A stretch of DNA of 64,000 nt, from positions 700,554 to 764,553 of the forward strand of contig NZ_BRXS01000004.1 of NCBI RefSeq assembly GCF_030159095.1. Reading direction: 5' to 3'. The notes under the pieces were generated by a model, which saw only the letters and a program-made list of their open reading frames with translations, was not told the DNA's origin and ran no database searches. Position 1 is the stretch's first letter. Each line of letters starts with the position of its first letter. This DNA comes from Roseisolibacter agri (GTDB lineage Bacteria > Gemmatimonadota > Gemmatimonadetes > Gemmatimonadales > Gemmatimonadaceae). Position numbers and translations under genes: made by a program. Positions 30,583-40,053 of this stretch are shown one piece after another.

Positions 30583-30936
30583 TCAGACCAGCGCGGCCAG
30601 CTGCGCGCGAGAGCGCCGGAGCTCGTAGACGAGCGCGCCCGGCTCGGCGTCCTTCGCCAGGCGCACCACCAGCAGCACGTCGGGCGAGAGCACCGAGACC
30701 ACCGCGAGGCCGTGCGCGAACTCCAGCACGGCGGTGGAGAGGGGGCCGTCGCTCGCCGCCGCGCCCATCGCGTCGCCCGCGGTCGCGATCCCCGGCGCCA
30801 CCGCGGCCAGGTGCTCCGCGTCGGCGGCGTCCAAGCCACCGGCGTCCACCAGGAGGCCGTCGCGCCCGAGCACGACGGCGCCCGCGACGTCCGCGCGCGC
30901 CTGGAGGGTCTCGATCAGGTCGCGGAGCGTCGGCAT
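30583..30936 (-). CDS. Roadblock/LC7-domain protein
   Basis: The 117-residue protein (ATG 30936) starts MPTLRDLIETLQARADVAGAVVLGRDGLLVDAG (split: LIETLQARADVAGAVVLGRD), the usual roadblock opening, and ends with a two-helix segment. Roadblock proteins often act with MglA-type small GTPases in polarity and motility. No such GTPase is nearby. It is the first gene of a six-gene minus-strand operon with a promoter ~65-95 bp upstream. Confidence 0.82.
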   Translation of the reverse strand: MPTLRDLIETLQARADVAGAVVLGRDGLLVDAGGLDAADAEHLAAVAPGIATAGDAMGAAASDGPLSTAVLEFAHGLAVVSVLSPDVLLVVRLAKDAEPGALVYELRRSRAQLAALV

Positions 30937-31000
30937 CGGGTGGCGGTGGAAGGGCGGCGCGGCGCCGCACGGCGTACGGCCGGGCGCGGGGAAGGAGCGA

Positions 31001-31029
31001 ACGAAACAGCAACGCCGGAGGGGCGTCAA
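31001..31029 (-). promoter_or_regulatory. Promoter of the roadblock-to-carbonic-anhydrase operon
   Basis: On the minus strand TTGACG (complement of 31024-31029), 17-nt spacer, TTTCGT (complement of 31001-31006). The -35 is good and the -10 is weak. It is divergent from the promoter at 31057-31085. Confidence 0.5.
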
Positions 31030-31056
31030 GCGATGGGGCGCGGCCGGCCACGTCCG

Positions 31057-31085
31057 TTGAAACCGCCCCGGCGGCCGGGTATCGT
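31057..31085 (+). promoter_or_regulatory. Promoter of the lipoprotein-serS operon
   Basis: TTGAAA (31057-31062), 17-nt spacer, TATCGT (31080-31085), 38 bp before the ATG of the lipoprotein gene. Confidence 0.65.
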
Positions 31086-31123
31086 TCGCAGTCACTGCGA
31101 CTTCCCGCTTCACACCGCCCTCG

Positions 31124-31765
31124 ATGCCCTCGCCCGACGCGCGCCGTTCCGCGCCCCATCCCGCCGCCGCGCCGGCCCGCCTGCTCGCGACGCTGGTCCT
31201 CGCGGGCGCCGCGGCCCTCACGGCCGCCTGCAGCGGCGAGGACCCGTTCGCGATCCGCGCCTCGCTGGAGACGACGCTCGACACGGTCGTCGTCTTCCCG
31301 TTCAGCAGCACGCAGCCGCTGCTGCCGTCCGGGCTCGACCTGTTCGGCCGCTCGGTCGTGCGCCCGACCCTGCGCGGTGGCGTGGTGCCGAACTTCGACC
31401 TGGTGGTCGACACCGACGCGCAGGGGCGTGTGCTGCTCTATCCGGCCTCGCTCGTCGCGTCGCCGCCGGGCGGCTCGCCGCGCACGGGCTTCCAGGTGAT
31501 CGCCGGAAGCTTCGACGCGCTCGAGACCGCGCCCAAGAGCGGCTACCGCTTCGACACGCTGCAGGTCGCCGCCGTGGGCCAGGTGATCGCGATCGAGGGG
31601 CAGGGCGTCTCGCAGCAGGGCATCTACTGCGGTACCACCGCGCCGATGCACGCGAAGCTGATCGTCGACAGCGTGGCGCGCGCCACCGGCGCCGCGCACC
31701 TGCGCGTGCGGACCAACCCGAACTGCGGGTTCCGCTCCCTCAAGGCCGGCCTCCCGGACGACTGA
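31124..31765 (+). CDS. Predicted lipoprotein, function unknown
   Basis: The 213-residue protein has a basic start, a hydrophobic run (LLATLVLAGAAALTA) and a lipobox TAAC with Cys36. The mature part is beta-type, with two other cysteines (YCGT and NCGF) that could form a disulfide. I recognise no family. It lies 2 bp upstream of serS and likely shares its promoter. Aspartate is not at +2 after Cys36 (Ser-Gly follow), so by the E. coli rule it would go to the outer membrane. Confidence 0.78.
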   Translation: MPSPDARRSAPHPAAAPARLLATLVLAGAAALTAACSGEDPFAIRASLETTLDTVVVFPFSSTQPLLPSGLDLFGRSVVRPTLRGGVVPNFDLVVDTDAQGRVLLYPASLVASPPGGSPRTGFQVIAGSFDALETAPKSGYRFDTLQVAAVGQVIAIEGQGVSQQGIYCGTTAPMHAKLIVDSVARATGAAHLRVRTNPNCGFRSLKAGLPDD

Positions 31766-31767
31766 GC

Positions 31768-33066
31768 ATGCACGACCTGAAGCTGGTGCGCGAGCAGCCC
31801 GACCTGCTCCGCGACGCGATGCGTCGCCGCGGGGCGCTCGACGCGCTCGCCCCGCAGCTGGACCGCCTGGCCACGCTGGAGCAGGAGCGCCGCGCGCTCA
31901 TCCAGCAGGTCGAGGAGCAGAAGGCCGCCCGCAACGCGAGCAGCGCCGAGGTGGCGCGGCGCAAGAAGGCGGGCGAGAGCGCGGACGACCTGATCGCGCA
32001 GGGGCGCACCCTGGGCGAGTCGATCGCGGCGCTCGAGGCGCGCGCCAACGCGGCGGACGATGAGCTGCGCGCGATCCTGATGGAGATCCCGAACGTCCCG
32101 CTCCCAGACGTCCCGCAGGGTGGCGAGGACGCGAACGTCGTCGTGCGCGAGTGGGGCACGCCGCGCGCGCCCGACGGCGTGCAGCCGCACTGGGACGTCG
32201 GCGCGGCGCTCGGCCTGTTCGACCTGGAGCGCGGTGCGAAGGTCAGCGGCTCGGGCTTCGTGGTCTACCGCGGCCAGGGCGCGCGGCTGGTGCGGGCGCT
32301 CATGAACTGGTTCCTCGACGTGCACACGTCGGAGCACGGCTACGAGGAGGTCTGGGCGCCGGCGATCGTGAACCGCGCGTCGATGACCGGCACGGGCCAG
32401 CTGCCGAAGTTCGAGGACGACGCCTACGCGATCAGGGACGACGACCTGTTCCTGATCCCGACGGCCGAGGTGCCCGTGACGAACCTGTACCGCGACGAGG
32501 TGCTCGACGCGGCGCAGCTGCCGATGGGCTTCACCGCGTACACGCCCTGCTTCCGCCGCGAGGCCGGATCGGCGGGCAAGGACACGCGCGGCATCCAGCG
32601 GGTCCACCAGTTCGACAAGGTGGAGCTGGTGCGCTACAGCACCGCCGAGGACTCGGCCGCGCAACTGGAGCTGCTCACCGGGCACGCGGAGACGATGCTG
32701 CAGCGCCTCGGGCTGCCGTACCGCGTGAAGCTGCTGGCGGCGGGCGACACCGGCTTCTCGAGCGCCAAGACGTACGACCTCGAGGTCTATGCGCCGGGCG
32801 TCGACAAGTGGCTCGAGGTCTCGAGCTGCAGCGTGTTCACGGACTTCCAGGCGCGGCGCGCGAACATCCGCTACCGCCCGGCGCCGAAGGACAAGCCGCG
32901 CTTCGTGCACACGCTCAACGGGTCGGGCCTCGCGTTCCCGCGCGTGATCGCGGCGATCCTGGAGCACTACCAGCAGCCCGACGGGTCCGTGGCGCTGCCG
33001 GAGGTGCTGCACGCGTACGCGGGCACGGACGTCCTGCGTCCGGCCGAAGCGGCCGCGGCGCGCTGA
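31768..33066 (+). CDS. serS: Seryl-tRNA synthetase
   Basis: The 432-residue class II synthetase has the N-terminal tRNA-binding coiled coil (MHDLKLVREQPDLLRDAM onward, ~30-100). Motif 2 appears in CFRREAGSAGKDTRGIQRVHQF (split: FRREAGSAGKDTRG) and motif 3 as NGSGLAFPRVIAAILE. ATG 31768 is 2 bp after the lipoprotein stop; frame upstream is a shadow. It is of standard length. Confidence 0.97.
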   Translation: MHDLKLVREQPDLLRDAMRRRGALDALAPQLDRLATLEQERRALIQQVEEQKAARNASSAEVARRKKAGESADDLIAQGRTLGESIAALEARANAADDELRAILMEIPNVPLPDVPQGGEDANVVVREWGTPRAPDGVQPHWDVGAALGLFDLERGAKVSGSGFVVYRGQGARLVRALMNWFLDVHTSEHGYEEVWAPAIVNRASMTGTGQLPKFEDDAYAIRDDDLFLIPTAEVPVTNLYRDEVLDAAQLPMGFTAYTPCFRREAGSAGKDTRGIQRVHQFDKVELVRYSTAEDSAAQLELLTGHAETMLQRLGLPYRVKLLAAGDTGFSSAKTYDLEVYAPGVDKWLEVSSCSVFTDFQARRANIRYRPAPKDKPRFVHTLNGSGLAFPRVIAAILEHYQQPDGSVALPEVLHAYAGTDVLRPAEAAAAR

Positions 33067-33104
33067 GCACGCTCGCCGTCGGGTCCTGGCGCTCGCAGTT
33101 CACG

Positions 33105-34268
33105 ATGCGCCGCCGCGCGCCCGTCGTCCTGGTGGTCGTCGGGATCGTGCTGCTCGTGGCGTGGAACGTCGTCTACACGCAGCGGGTCCTCACGCGGATC
33201 CGCGACGCGGAGCGGCGGCAGACGATCATCCTCCAGCGCGTCTTCCGCGCGCAGGCGGACTCGAATCCGGCGGTGGCCGCGGCGGCGCTGCAGGACGTGA
33301 TCTTCCAGCTGCAGCAGTCCGGCGTGCCGATGGTGCAGCTCAGCGCCGACGGCAAGGCGATGGGCGGGATGAACCTGCCGTGGGGGAGCGACTTCACCGA
33401 CCCGCGGATACCCGCCTACATCACGCAGCTCGCGAAGCAGAACACGCCCGTGCAGGACCCCGAGACGGGCACGGTCGTCTACTTCGGCTACAGCGATCTC
33501 GTCGAGGGGCTGCGCGTCATCCCGCTGCTGCAGGCGGGGCTGCTGGGCGCGCTGCTGCTGGCCGGCGTGTACGCGCTCGTCGTGCGCGGGCGCGCGGAGC
33601 GCGAGCACGTGTGGGCGGGCATGGCGCGCGAGAGCGCGCACCAGCTCGGGACGCCGCTGTCGAGCCTCAGCGGGTGGATCGACCTGCTGGACGACGAGGT
33701 CACCGAGCAGGGACGGCACGCGAAGCCGATGATGAAGTCGGCCGTCGACAGCATGAAGGCCGATCTGGAGCGGCTGGAGCGCGTCGCCCACCGCTTCGAG
33801 CGCATCGGCCGCGAGCCGAAGCGCGACGACGTGGACGTCGCCGTGCTGGTGGACCGGATCGTCGCCTACTTCAAGCGCCGCGTCCCCACGCGGAGCGCCG
33901 CCGTCACCGTGCGCGCGCACCGGCCGCGCGACCCGGTGGTCGTGAAGGGCGACGCCGTGCTGCTGGAGTGGGTGCTGGAGGCGCTCACGAAGAACGCGGT
34001 CGACGCGCTGGCCGGCCGCGGCGGCAAGATCGACGTGATGGTCGAGCGGAGGGACGACGGCACCGTGCGCCTCCGCGTCGCCGACGACGGGCCGGGCATC
34101 CCGCCCAAGCTGCGGCGCCGCATCTTCGACGCGGGCTTCAGCACCAAGGAACGCGGCTGGGGCATCGGCCTCTCGCTGGCGCGCCGCATCGTCGAGGAGA
34201 ACCACGGCGGCCGCATCGCGCTCGTGCCGAGCGACCGTGGCGCGACCTTCGACGTTATCTTGTCGTGA
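33105..34268 (+). CDS. Membrane sensor histidine kinase
   Basis: The 387-residue protein has a TM helix at ~6-24, a periplasmic region of ~110 residues and a second TM helix at ~146-165. The cytoplasmic kinase core follows: H-box ESAHQLGTPLSSL (His179), N-box LTKNAVDAL, G1 DDGPGIP, and G2 RGWGIGLSLARRIVEEN. The HQLGTPLS box is a recognised variant. There is no HAMP or PAS domain. No response regulator is adjacent on this strand. It starts 38 bp after serS; its stop overlaps the pcrA ATG. Confidence 0.92.
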   Translation: MRRRAPVVLVVVGIVLLVAWNVVYTQRVLTRIRDAERRQTIILQRVFRAQADSNPAVAAAALQDVIFQLQQSGVPMVQLSADGKAMGGMNLPWGSDFTDPRIPAYITQLAKQNTPVQDPETGTVVYFGYSDLVEGLRVIPLLQAGLLGALLLAGVYALVVRGRAEREHVWAGMARESAHQLGTPLSSLSGWIDLLDDEVTEQGRHAKPMMKSAVDSMKADLERLERVAHRFERIGREPKRDDVDVAVLVDRIVAYFKRRVPTRSAAVTVRAHRPRDPVVVKGDAVLLEWVLEALTKNAVDALAGRGGKIDVMVERRDDGTVRLRVADDGPGIPPKLRRRIFDAGFSTKERGWGIGLSLARRIVEENHGGRIALVPSDRGATFDVILS

Positions 34269-36736
34269 TGCAGCCGTCGCACCCCAGCACGTCCGCCGCG
34301 CCGATGGGCGCGGCCGCCCGCGATCCGCTCGCCGGGCTCAATCCCGCCCAGCGCGAGGCCGTCCTCCACTTCGAAGGGCCTGCGCTCGTGCTCGCCGGGG
34401 CGGGCTCCGGCAAGACGCGCGTCCTCACCACGCGCATCGCGCGCCTGGTCGAGCACCACCGCGTCGACCCGATGCAGATCCTCGCGGTGACCTTCACCAA
34501 CAAGGCCGCCGGCGAGATGCGCGAGCGCATCACGCGCCTCCTCGGCTACGAGCCGAAGGGGATGTGGGCCGGGACCTTCCACGCCATCGGCGCGCGGCTC
34601 CTGCGGGCGCACGCGCACCTGATGGGACGGACGCCGAACTTCACCATCTACGACGAGGACGACGCGCTCAACACCGTGAAGCGCGTGATGGAGAAGCACG
34701 GCATCCAGCCGAAGGAGGTCGCGCCGAAGTCGATCCTGTCGGCCATCTCGGACGCCAAGAACGCGCTCGTCTCGCCCAGGGAGTACGGCGAGCTGGCGAT
34801 GGACCCGTTCACGAAGACGGTCGCCAAGGTCTACCCCGACCTCGAGCCCGCGCTGCGGCAGGCGAACGCGGTGACGTTCGACGACCTGCTCACGCTCCCG
34901 GTCGAGATCCTCCGCGCCCACCCGCACGTGCTCGCGGGCTACCAGCACCGCTTCCGCTTCCTGCTGGTGGACGAGTACCAGGACACGAACCACGTGCAGT
35001 TCGAGTTCGTGCGGCTCCTGGGCGGGCAGACGGGGAACGTCATGGTGGTGGGTGACGACGACCAGTCGATCTACGGCTGGCGCGGCGCCGACATCCGCAA
35101 CATCCTCGACTTCGAGAAGACGTGGCCGGGCGCGGCCGTCGTGCGGCTGGAGGAGAACTACCGCTCGACGCCGAACGTGCTGGAGCTCGCGAACGTCGTC
35201 ATCGCCGAGAACGCGGGGCGTCGCGGGAAGACGTTGCGCGCGACCCGGCCGGCGGGTGAGCGCGTATCGCTGGTGGGCGCGCTCGACGACCGCGACGAGG
35301 CGGACTTCGTCGTCGACGAGATCGCGGCCCGCCGCGCGGGCGAGAACCGCGTGCTGCGCCACTTCGCGATCCTCTACCGCACCAACGCGCAGAGCCGCTC
35401 GCTCGAAGAGGCGCTGCGCCGCCGAGCGTATCCGTACCGGCTCGTGGGCTCGGTGCGCTTCTACGACCGGCGCGAGATCCGCGACCTCATGGCGTACCTC
35501 AAGCTGATCGCCAACCCGGCGGACGGCGAGGCGTTCCGACGCGTGGTCAACGTGCCCAAGCGCGGCATCGGCGACACGTCGGTCGACCAGATCGCGGCCC
35601 GCGCCGGCGCGATGGGCATCCCGCTGCTCGAGGCGGCGCGCAGCGCCGAGGTGCGGGAGTCGCTGCGCCCGGCGGCGCGCACGGCGCTCGCGGAGTTCGT
35701 GAACGTCATCGACAAGCTCCGCGCGGCGGCGCCGAACGTCGGGGTGGACGAGCTGCTGCGCGAGCTGGTGGACGCCATCAAGTACGGCGACCACCTCAAG
35801 GCCGAAGGACCGGACTGGCAGGAGCGCGGCGAGAACGTGCGCTCGCTCATCGACGGCGCGGCCGAGACGGTGATCGAGGACGGCGGCGAGGTCGGGCTGA
35901 CGCCGCTCGACCACTTCCTGCAGAAGGCGACGCTCGTCGCCGGCGTCGACGCGCTCGATCCCAACGCGGATGCCGTCACGCTGATGACGATGCACAACGC
36001 GAAGGGCCTCGAGTTCCCGGTCGTGTTCATCACGGGGCTGGAGGACGGCCTCTTCCCGCTCGCGCGCGCCTACGACGACCCGAAGCAGCTGGAGGAGGAG
36101 CGCCGCCTCTTCTACGTCGGCATCACGCGCGCCGAGGAGAAGCTCTACATCACGCACGCCGAGCAGCGCCTGCGCAACGGTGAGAAGATGCAGTCGCGCC
36201 CGTCGGGTTTCCTCGACGGGTTGGCGCCTGGCCTGTTCGACAAGAAGCTGACGCTCAAGGCGCGCAGCTCGGGCCGCGCGTTCATGTCGGGCCTCGGCGG
36301 TGGCGGCGGCAGTGGGCGCGGCGAGCGTGGCGACCGCTCGTGGGGCAGCTCGTCGTGGGGCTCGCGCAGCGAGCGCTCGACGGGCAACGATCGCGCGGCG
36401 CGCGGTGGGCAGACGGGCTTCGAGGGCGGCGACGACTTCTCGTGGATCGACAACAAGCCGTCGAACCGCCGCCCGGGCACGCCCGTGAACCTGCCGACCA
36501 GCATGCCCGCGAGCATGAAGCGGCGGCCGGGCGGCGTGCCGGAGCAGGAGGTCGGCGAGGGCGTCGCGCTGGGGAAGGGGATGCGCGTGCGCCACGAGAA
36601 GTTCGGCACCGGCACGATCGCCGAGCTGGCGGGCTCGGGTCCCGACGCGAAGGTGCGCATCGACTTCGACGACGAGGAGATCGGCCGCAAGACGCTCGTC
36701 GTCGGGAAGGCCAAACTCGAACCCGAGATCGAGTAG
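34268..36736 (+). CDS. pcrA: ATP-dependent DNA helicase PcrA/UvrD
   Basis: The 822-residue superfamily 1A helicase has all motifs: GAGSGKT, TFTNKAA, VDEYQDTN, GDDDQSIYGWRGAD, TMHNAKGLEF and YVGITRAEEKL. After a Gly/Ser/Arg-rich linker (~670-730) it ends with the PcrA-type C-terminal Tudor-like domain (RVRHEKFGTGTI). It works in nucleotide excision repair, mismatch repair and rescue of stalled polymerases. ATG 34268 overlaps the kinase stop; an in-frame GTG lies 3 bp upstream. Confidence 0.96.
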   Translation: MQPSHPSTSAAPMGAAARDPLAGLNPAQREAVLHFEGPALVLAGAGSGKTRVLTTRIARLVEHHRVDPMQILAVTFTNKAAGEMRERITRLLGYEPKGMWAGTFHAIGARLLRAHAHLMGRTPNFTIYDEDDALNTVKRVMEKHGIQPKEVAPKSILSAISDAKNALVSPREYGELAMDPFTKTVAKVYPDLEPALRQANAVTFDDLLTLPVEILRAHPHVLAGYQHRFRFLLVDEYQDTNHVQFEFVRLLGGQTGNVMVVGDDDQSIYGWRGADIRNILDFEKTWPGAAVVRLEENYRSTPNVLELANVVIAENAGRRGKTLRATRPAGERVSLVGALDDRDEADFVVDEIAARRAGENRVLRHFAILYRTNAQSRSLEEALRRRAYPYRLVGSVRFYDRREIRDLMAYLKLIANPADGEAFRRVVNVPKRGIGDTSVDQIAARAGAMGIPLLEAARSAEVRESLRPAARTALAEFVNVIDKLRAAAPNVGVDELLRELVDAIKYGDHLKAEGPDWQERGENVRSLIDGAAETVIEDGGEVGLTPLDHFLQKATLVAGVDALDPNADAVTLMTMHNAKGLEFPVVFITGLEDGLFPLARAYDDPKQLEEERRLFYVGITRAEEKLYITHAEQRLRNGEKMQSRPSGFLDGLAPGLFDKKLTLKARSSGRAFMSGLGGGGGSGRGERGDRSWGSSSWGSRSERSTGNDRAARGGQTGFEGGDDFSWIDNKPSNRRPGTPVNLPTSMPASMKRRPGGVPEQEVGEGVALGKGMRVRHEKFGTGTIAELAGSGPDAKVRIDFDDEEIGRKTLVVGKAKLEPEIE

Positions 36737-36737
36737 C

Positions 36738-37082
36738 ATGTCCGTATCCGAGCACGACGTGCGGCACATCGCGGCGCTCGCGCGCCTCGGCCTCGAGCCC
36801 GAGCGCGTGCCCGCGCTGGTGGCGGAGCTGAACGGCATCCTGGCCCACATGGACGTGCTCTCGAAGGTGAACACGTCGGTGGTGCAGGCGGTCGAGGGTG
36901 TCGGCGCGGGCGGCATGCCGCTGCGCGCCGACGGCGGCGCGCCCGACGCGCTCGCACGGCCGCGCGAGGCGTTCGCGCCGGAGACGCGCGACGGCTTCTT
37001 CCTCGTGCCGCGGCTCGCGACCCACGTGGCGTCGCCCGACGCCATGCTCGACGCGACGGCCGGCGACGAGGGCGACGCGTGA
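36738..37082 (+). CDS. gatC: Asp-tRNA(Asn)/Glu-tRNA(Gln) amidotransferase subunit C
   Basis: The 114-residue protein has the GatC form: VRHIAALARLGLEPERV at the start and a C-terminal PREAFAPETRDGFFLVPRLA. It wraps GatA and GatB in the transamidosome. The ATG is 1 bp after the pcrA stop and the end overlaps gatA by 4 bp, giving a gatC-gatA-gatB operon. Confidence 0.95.
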   Translation: MSVSEHDVRHIAALARLGLEPERVPALVAELNGILAHMDVLSKVNTSVVQAVEGVGAGGMPLRADGGAPDALARPREAFAPETRDGFFLVPRLATHVASPDAMLDATAGDEGDA

Positions 37083-38554
37083 GCCACAGCGAGGCGGGCG
37101 CGCTGCCGGCCGCGGCGCTGCGCGACGCGGTGACGGAGGGGCGCACGACGGCGGTGGACGCGGTGCGCGCGAGCCAGGCCCGCGCCGCCGAGGTGAACGC
37201 CGGCCCCGCGTGGCTGAACGCGATCATCTGGAGCGACGACGCCGCCGCGGTGCGCGAGGCCGAGGCGATCGACGCGCGGCGCGCCGCGGGCGATGGCGAC
37301 ATGCCGCTCGCCGGCGTGCCCGTCGTCGTGAAGGACAACATCGCCACGCTCGACCTGCCGACGACCTGCGGCTCCCGGATCCTCGATGGCTACGTCAGCC
37401 CGTTTGAGGCGACGGTCGTGTCGCGCCTGCGCGCGGCCGGCGCGGTGATCGTCGGCAAGACGAACATGGACGAGTTTGCGATGGGCTCGTCCACGGAGCA
37501 CTCGGCGTACGGCCCCACGCGCAACCCGATCGATCCGGCGCGCGTGCCGGGCGGCTCGTCCGGTGGTTCCGCCGCCGCCGTCGCCGCGGGCGCGGTGCGC
37601 ATCGCGCTCGGCTCCGAGACGGGTGGATCGGTGCGTCAGCCGGCGGCGTTCTGCGGCGTGGTCGGTGTGAAGCCCACCTACGGGCGCGTCAGCCGCTACG
37701 GCCTCGTCGCCTTCGCGTCGTCGCTGGACCAGGTGGGCGTGTTCGGCCGCACGGTGGACGACGCGGCGCTGGGGCTGCAGGTCATCGCCGGCCACGACCC
37801 GCGCGACGCGACGTCCGCGCAGCACGAGGTACCGTCGTACCGCGCCGTGGCGAACGCCGGCACGGACGGCCAGCCGCTCGCGGGGCTCAAGATCGGGCTC
37901 CCGAAGGAGTACTTCCCGCACTCGCTGGACGCGCGCATCGGCGGGCGCACGCGCGCCGTGGTCGAGCACCTGCGGCGACTGGGCGCCGAGATCCACGACG
38001 TCTCGCTGCCGCACACGGATCTCGCGATCGCCGTCTACTACATCGTCGCGCCGGCGGAGGCGTCGAGCAACCTCGCGCGCTTCGATGGGGTCCGATTCGG
38101 CCGCCGGGTGGCAGGTGACGGCCTGCGCGAGACCTACGAGCGCACGCGCTCCGGCGGCTTCGGCCCCGAGGTCACGCGCCGCATCCTGCTCGGCACCTAC
38201 GTGCTGTCGGCCGGCTACTACGACGCGTACTACAAGAAGGCGCAGGAGGTGCGCGCGCTCATCGCCCGCGACTTCGCGCACGCGTTCGAGAAGGTGGACC
38301 TGCTGTTCACGCCCACGACGCCGACGCCCGCGTTCCCGCTGGGCGCCGTCAGCGATCCCTACGAGATGTACCTCAGCGACATCTTCACGGCGACCGCGAA
38401 CCTCACCGGCATCCCCGCGATGAGCCTCCCGATCGGCCGCGTGGACGGCCTGCCGGTGGGCGGCCAGCTGCTGGCGCCGCACTTCGGCGAGGCGGCCATG
38501 CTGCGCGCGGCCTACGCGCTGGAGGCGTCGCTCGGCGCGGAGGCGCACACGTGA
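37079..38554 (+). CDS. gatA: Asp-tRNA(Asn)/Glu-tRNA(Gln) amidotransferase subunit A
   Basis: The 491-residue amidase releases ammonia from glutamine. The Ser-cisSer-Lys triad is visible: Lys in VVKDNI, and the serines in PGGSSGGSAAAVAAG and GSETGGSVRQPAAFCG. The start is GTG 37079. Together with GatB and GatC it corrects misacylated Glu-tRNA(Gln) and/or Asp-tRNA(Asn), so this organism probably lacks GlnRS or AsnRS. Confidence 0.97.
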   Translation: MSHSEAGALPAAALRDAVTEGRTTAVDAVRASQARAAEVNAGPAWLNAIIWSDDAAAVREAEAIDARRAAGDGDMPLAGVPVVVKDNIATLDLPTTCGSRILDGYVSPFEATVVSRLRAAGAVIVGKTNMDEFAMGSSTEHSAYGPTRNPIDPARVPGGSSGGSAAAVAAGAVRIALGSETGGSVRQPAAFCGVVGVKPTYGRVSRYGLVAFASSLDQVGVFGRTVDDAALGLQVIAGHDPRDATSAQHEVPSYRAVANAGTDGQPLAGLKIGLPKEYFPHSLDARIGGRTRAVVEHLRRLGAEIHDVSLPHTDLAIAVYYIVAPAEASSNLARFDGVRFGRRVAGDGLRETYERTRSGGFGPEVTRRILLGTYVLSAGYYDAYYKKAQEVRALIARDFAHAFEKVDLLFTPTTPTPAFPLGAVSDPYEMYLSDIFTATANLTGIPAMSLPIGRVDGLPVGGQLLAPHFGEAAMLRAAYALEASLGAEAHT

Positions 38555-40029
38555 CCGCCGCCGAGAGCACGCGCGTCGACTGGCGCGAGCGCTACGAGAT
38601 GGTCGTCGGCCTCGAGGTGCACGTGCAGCTCGACACCGCGACCAAGGCGTTCTGCAGCTGCGCCACGAGCTTCGGTGACGCGCCGAACGCCAACACGTGC
38701 CCCGTCTGCCTCGGCCTTCCGGGCGCGCTGCCCGTGCTCAACGCGCGCGCCGTGGAGCTGGGCGCGCGGGCCGCGCTCGCGCTGGGGTGCACGGTGCACC
38801 AGGTCTCGGTCTTCGCCCGGAAGAACTACTTCTATCCGGACATGCCGAAGGGCTACCAGATCTCGCAGTTCGACCGGCCGCTGGCGACCGGCGGGCACGT
38901 CGTGATTGGCGAGACGGAGGCCGGATCGCCGATCATCGTCGGCGTGACGCGCGTGCACCTGGAGGACGACGCGGGCAAGTCGGTCCACGACCGCTATCCA
39001 GGCGTCAGCGCCATCGACCTCAATCGCGCGGGCACCCCGCTGGCCGAGATCGTCAGCGAGCCGGACATGCGCTCCAGCGCCGAGGCGGGCGCGTACCTGC
39101 GCGTGCTCAAGCAGCTCGTGCAGTACGTCGGCGCGAGCGAGGCGAACATGGAGGAGGGCTCGCTGCGCGTGGATGCGAACATCAGCGTCCGGCGGCACGG
39201 CGAGACGAAGCTCGGCACCAAGACCGAGATCAAGAACATGAACTCCTTCTCCAGCGTCGAGCGGGCGCTCGAGGTGGAGTTCGCGCGCCAGTGCGCGCTG
39301 ATCGATGCGGGCGGCCGGGTCGAGCAGCAGACGATGCTCTGGGACGCGGCGCGAAACGAGGTCCGCCCCGCGCGCTCGAAGGAGGGGAGCCACGACTACC
39401 GCTACTTCCCCGATCCGGACCTGCCGCCGCTGGTGCTGACGGCGGAGTGGATCGACGAGCAGCGCGCCGCGCTCCCCGAGCTGCCTGCCGCCCGTCGCGC
39501 TCGTCTGTGCAGCGAGTTCGGCATCACCACGAAGGACGCCGAGGTCCTCTCGGCCGATCCCGCGCTCGCCGACTACTTCGAGGCGGTCGCGCGCGCGGCG
39601 GAGGACGGCAGGACCGCGGCGAACTGGGTCACGCGCGACGTGCTCTCGACGCTCAACGACAGCGGCCGCACGCTGGCCGACTTCGCGCGCACGGTGCGTC
39701 CGCTCGATCTCGGCGCGCTCCTGCGGATGGTGCGCGGGGGCACGGTCAGCCGCTCGGCGGCCGCGCGCGTGTTCGCGGTCATGGCGCGCACCGGCGAGGA
39801 GCCGGCGGTCGTGGCCGAGCGCGAGGGGCTGCTGCAGGTCAGCGACGACGCGCAGCTGATCGCCTGGGTGGACGGCGTGCTCGCGGCACATCCCGACGAG
39901 GCGGCCCGCTTTGCCGCCGGCGACCGCAAGCTGCAGGGCTTCCTCGTCGGCCTCGTGATGAAGGCGTCGAAGGGAAGCGCCGACCCGAAGCGCGTCAACC
40001 AGCTCCTGGTCGAGCGCGCGGGCGCCTGA
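38551..40029 (+). CDS. gatB: Asp-tRNA(Asn)/Glu-tRNA(Gln) amidotransferase subunit B
   Basis: The 492-residue protein phosphorylates and amidates the tRNA-bound Glu/Asp. The GatB signatures are MVVGLEVHVQLDT, FCSCATSFGDAPNANTCPVCLGLPG (split: CPVCLGLPG), NRAGTPLAEIVSEPD and the tail GatB/YqeY domain. Cysteines of CSC and CPVC can bind zinc. GTG 38551 overlaps the gatA stop. The next gene is convergent, starting its 3' end 24 bp away. Confidence 0.97.
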   Translation: MTAAESTRVDWRERYEMVVGLEVHVQLDTATKAFCSCATSFGDAPNANTCPVCLGLPGALPVLNARAVELGARAALALGCTVHQVSVFARKNYFYPDMPKGYQISQFDRPLATGGHVVIGETEAGSPIIVGVTRVHLEDDAGKSVHDRYPGVSAIDLNRAGTPLAEIVSEPDMRSSAEAGAYLRVLKQLVQYVGASEANMEEGSLRVDANISVRRHGETKLGTKTEIKNMNSFSSVERALEVEFARQCALIDAGGRVEQQTMLWDAARNEVRPARSKEGSHDYRYFPDPDLPPLVLTAEWIDEQRAALPELPAARRARLCSEFGITTKDAEVLSADPALADYFEAVARAAEDGRTAANWVTRDVLSTLNDSGRTLADFARTVRPLDLGALLRMVRGGTVSRSAAARVFAVMARTGEEPAVVAEREGLLQVSDDAQLIAWVDGVLAAHPDEAARFAAGDRKLQGFLVGLVMKASKGSADPKRVNQLLVERAGA

Positions 40030-40053
40030 GCGGCCCGCGCGCCCTGCGCCGCG

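Noticed and set aside
33866..38548. 1560-codon minus-strand frame opposite pcrA, gatC and gatA
   Set aside because: All sequence signals on the plus strand belong to well-known genes; the minus frame has no motif.
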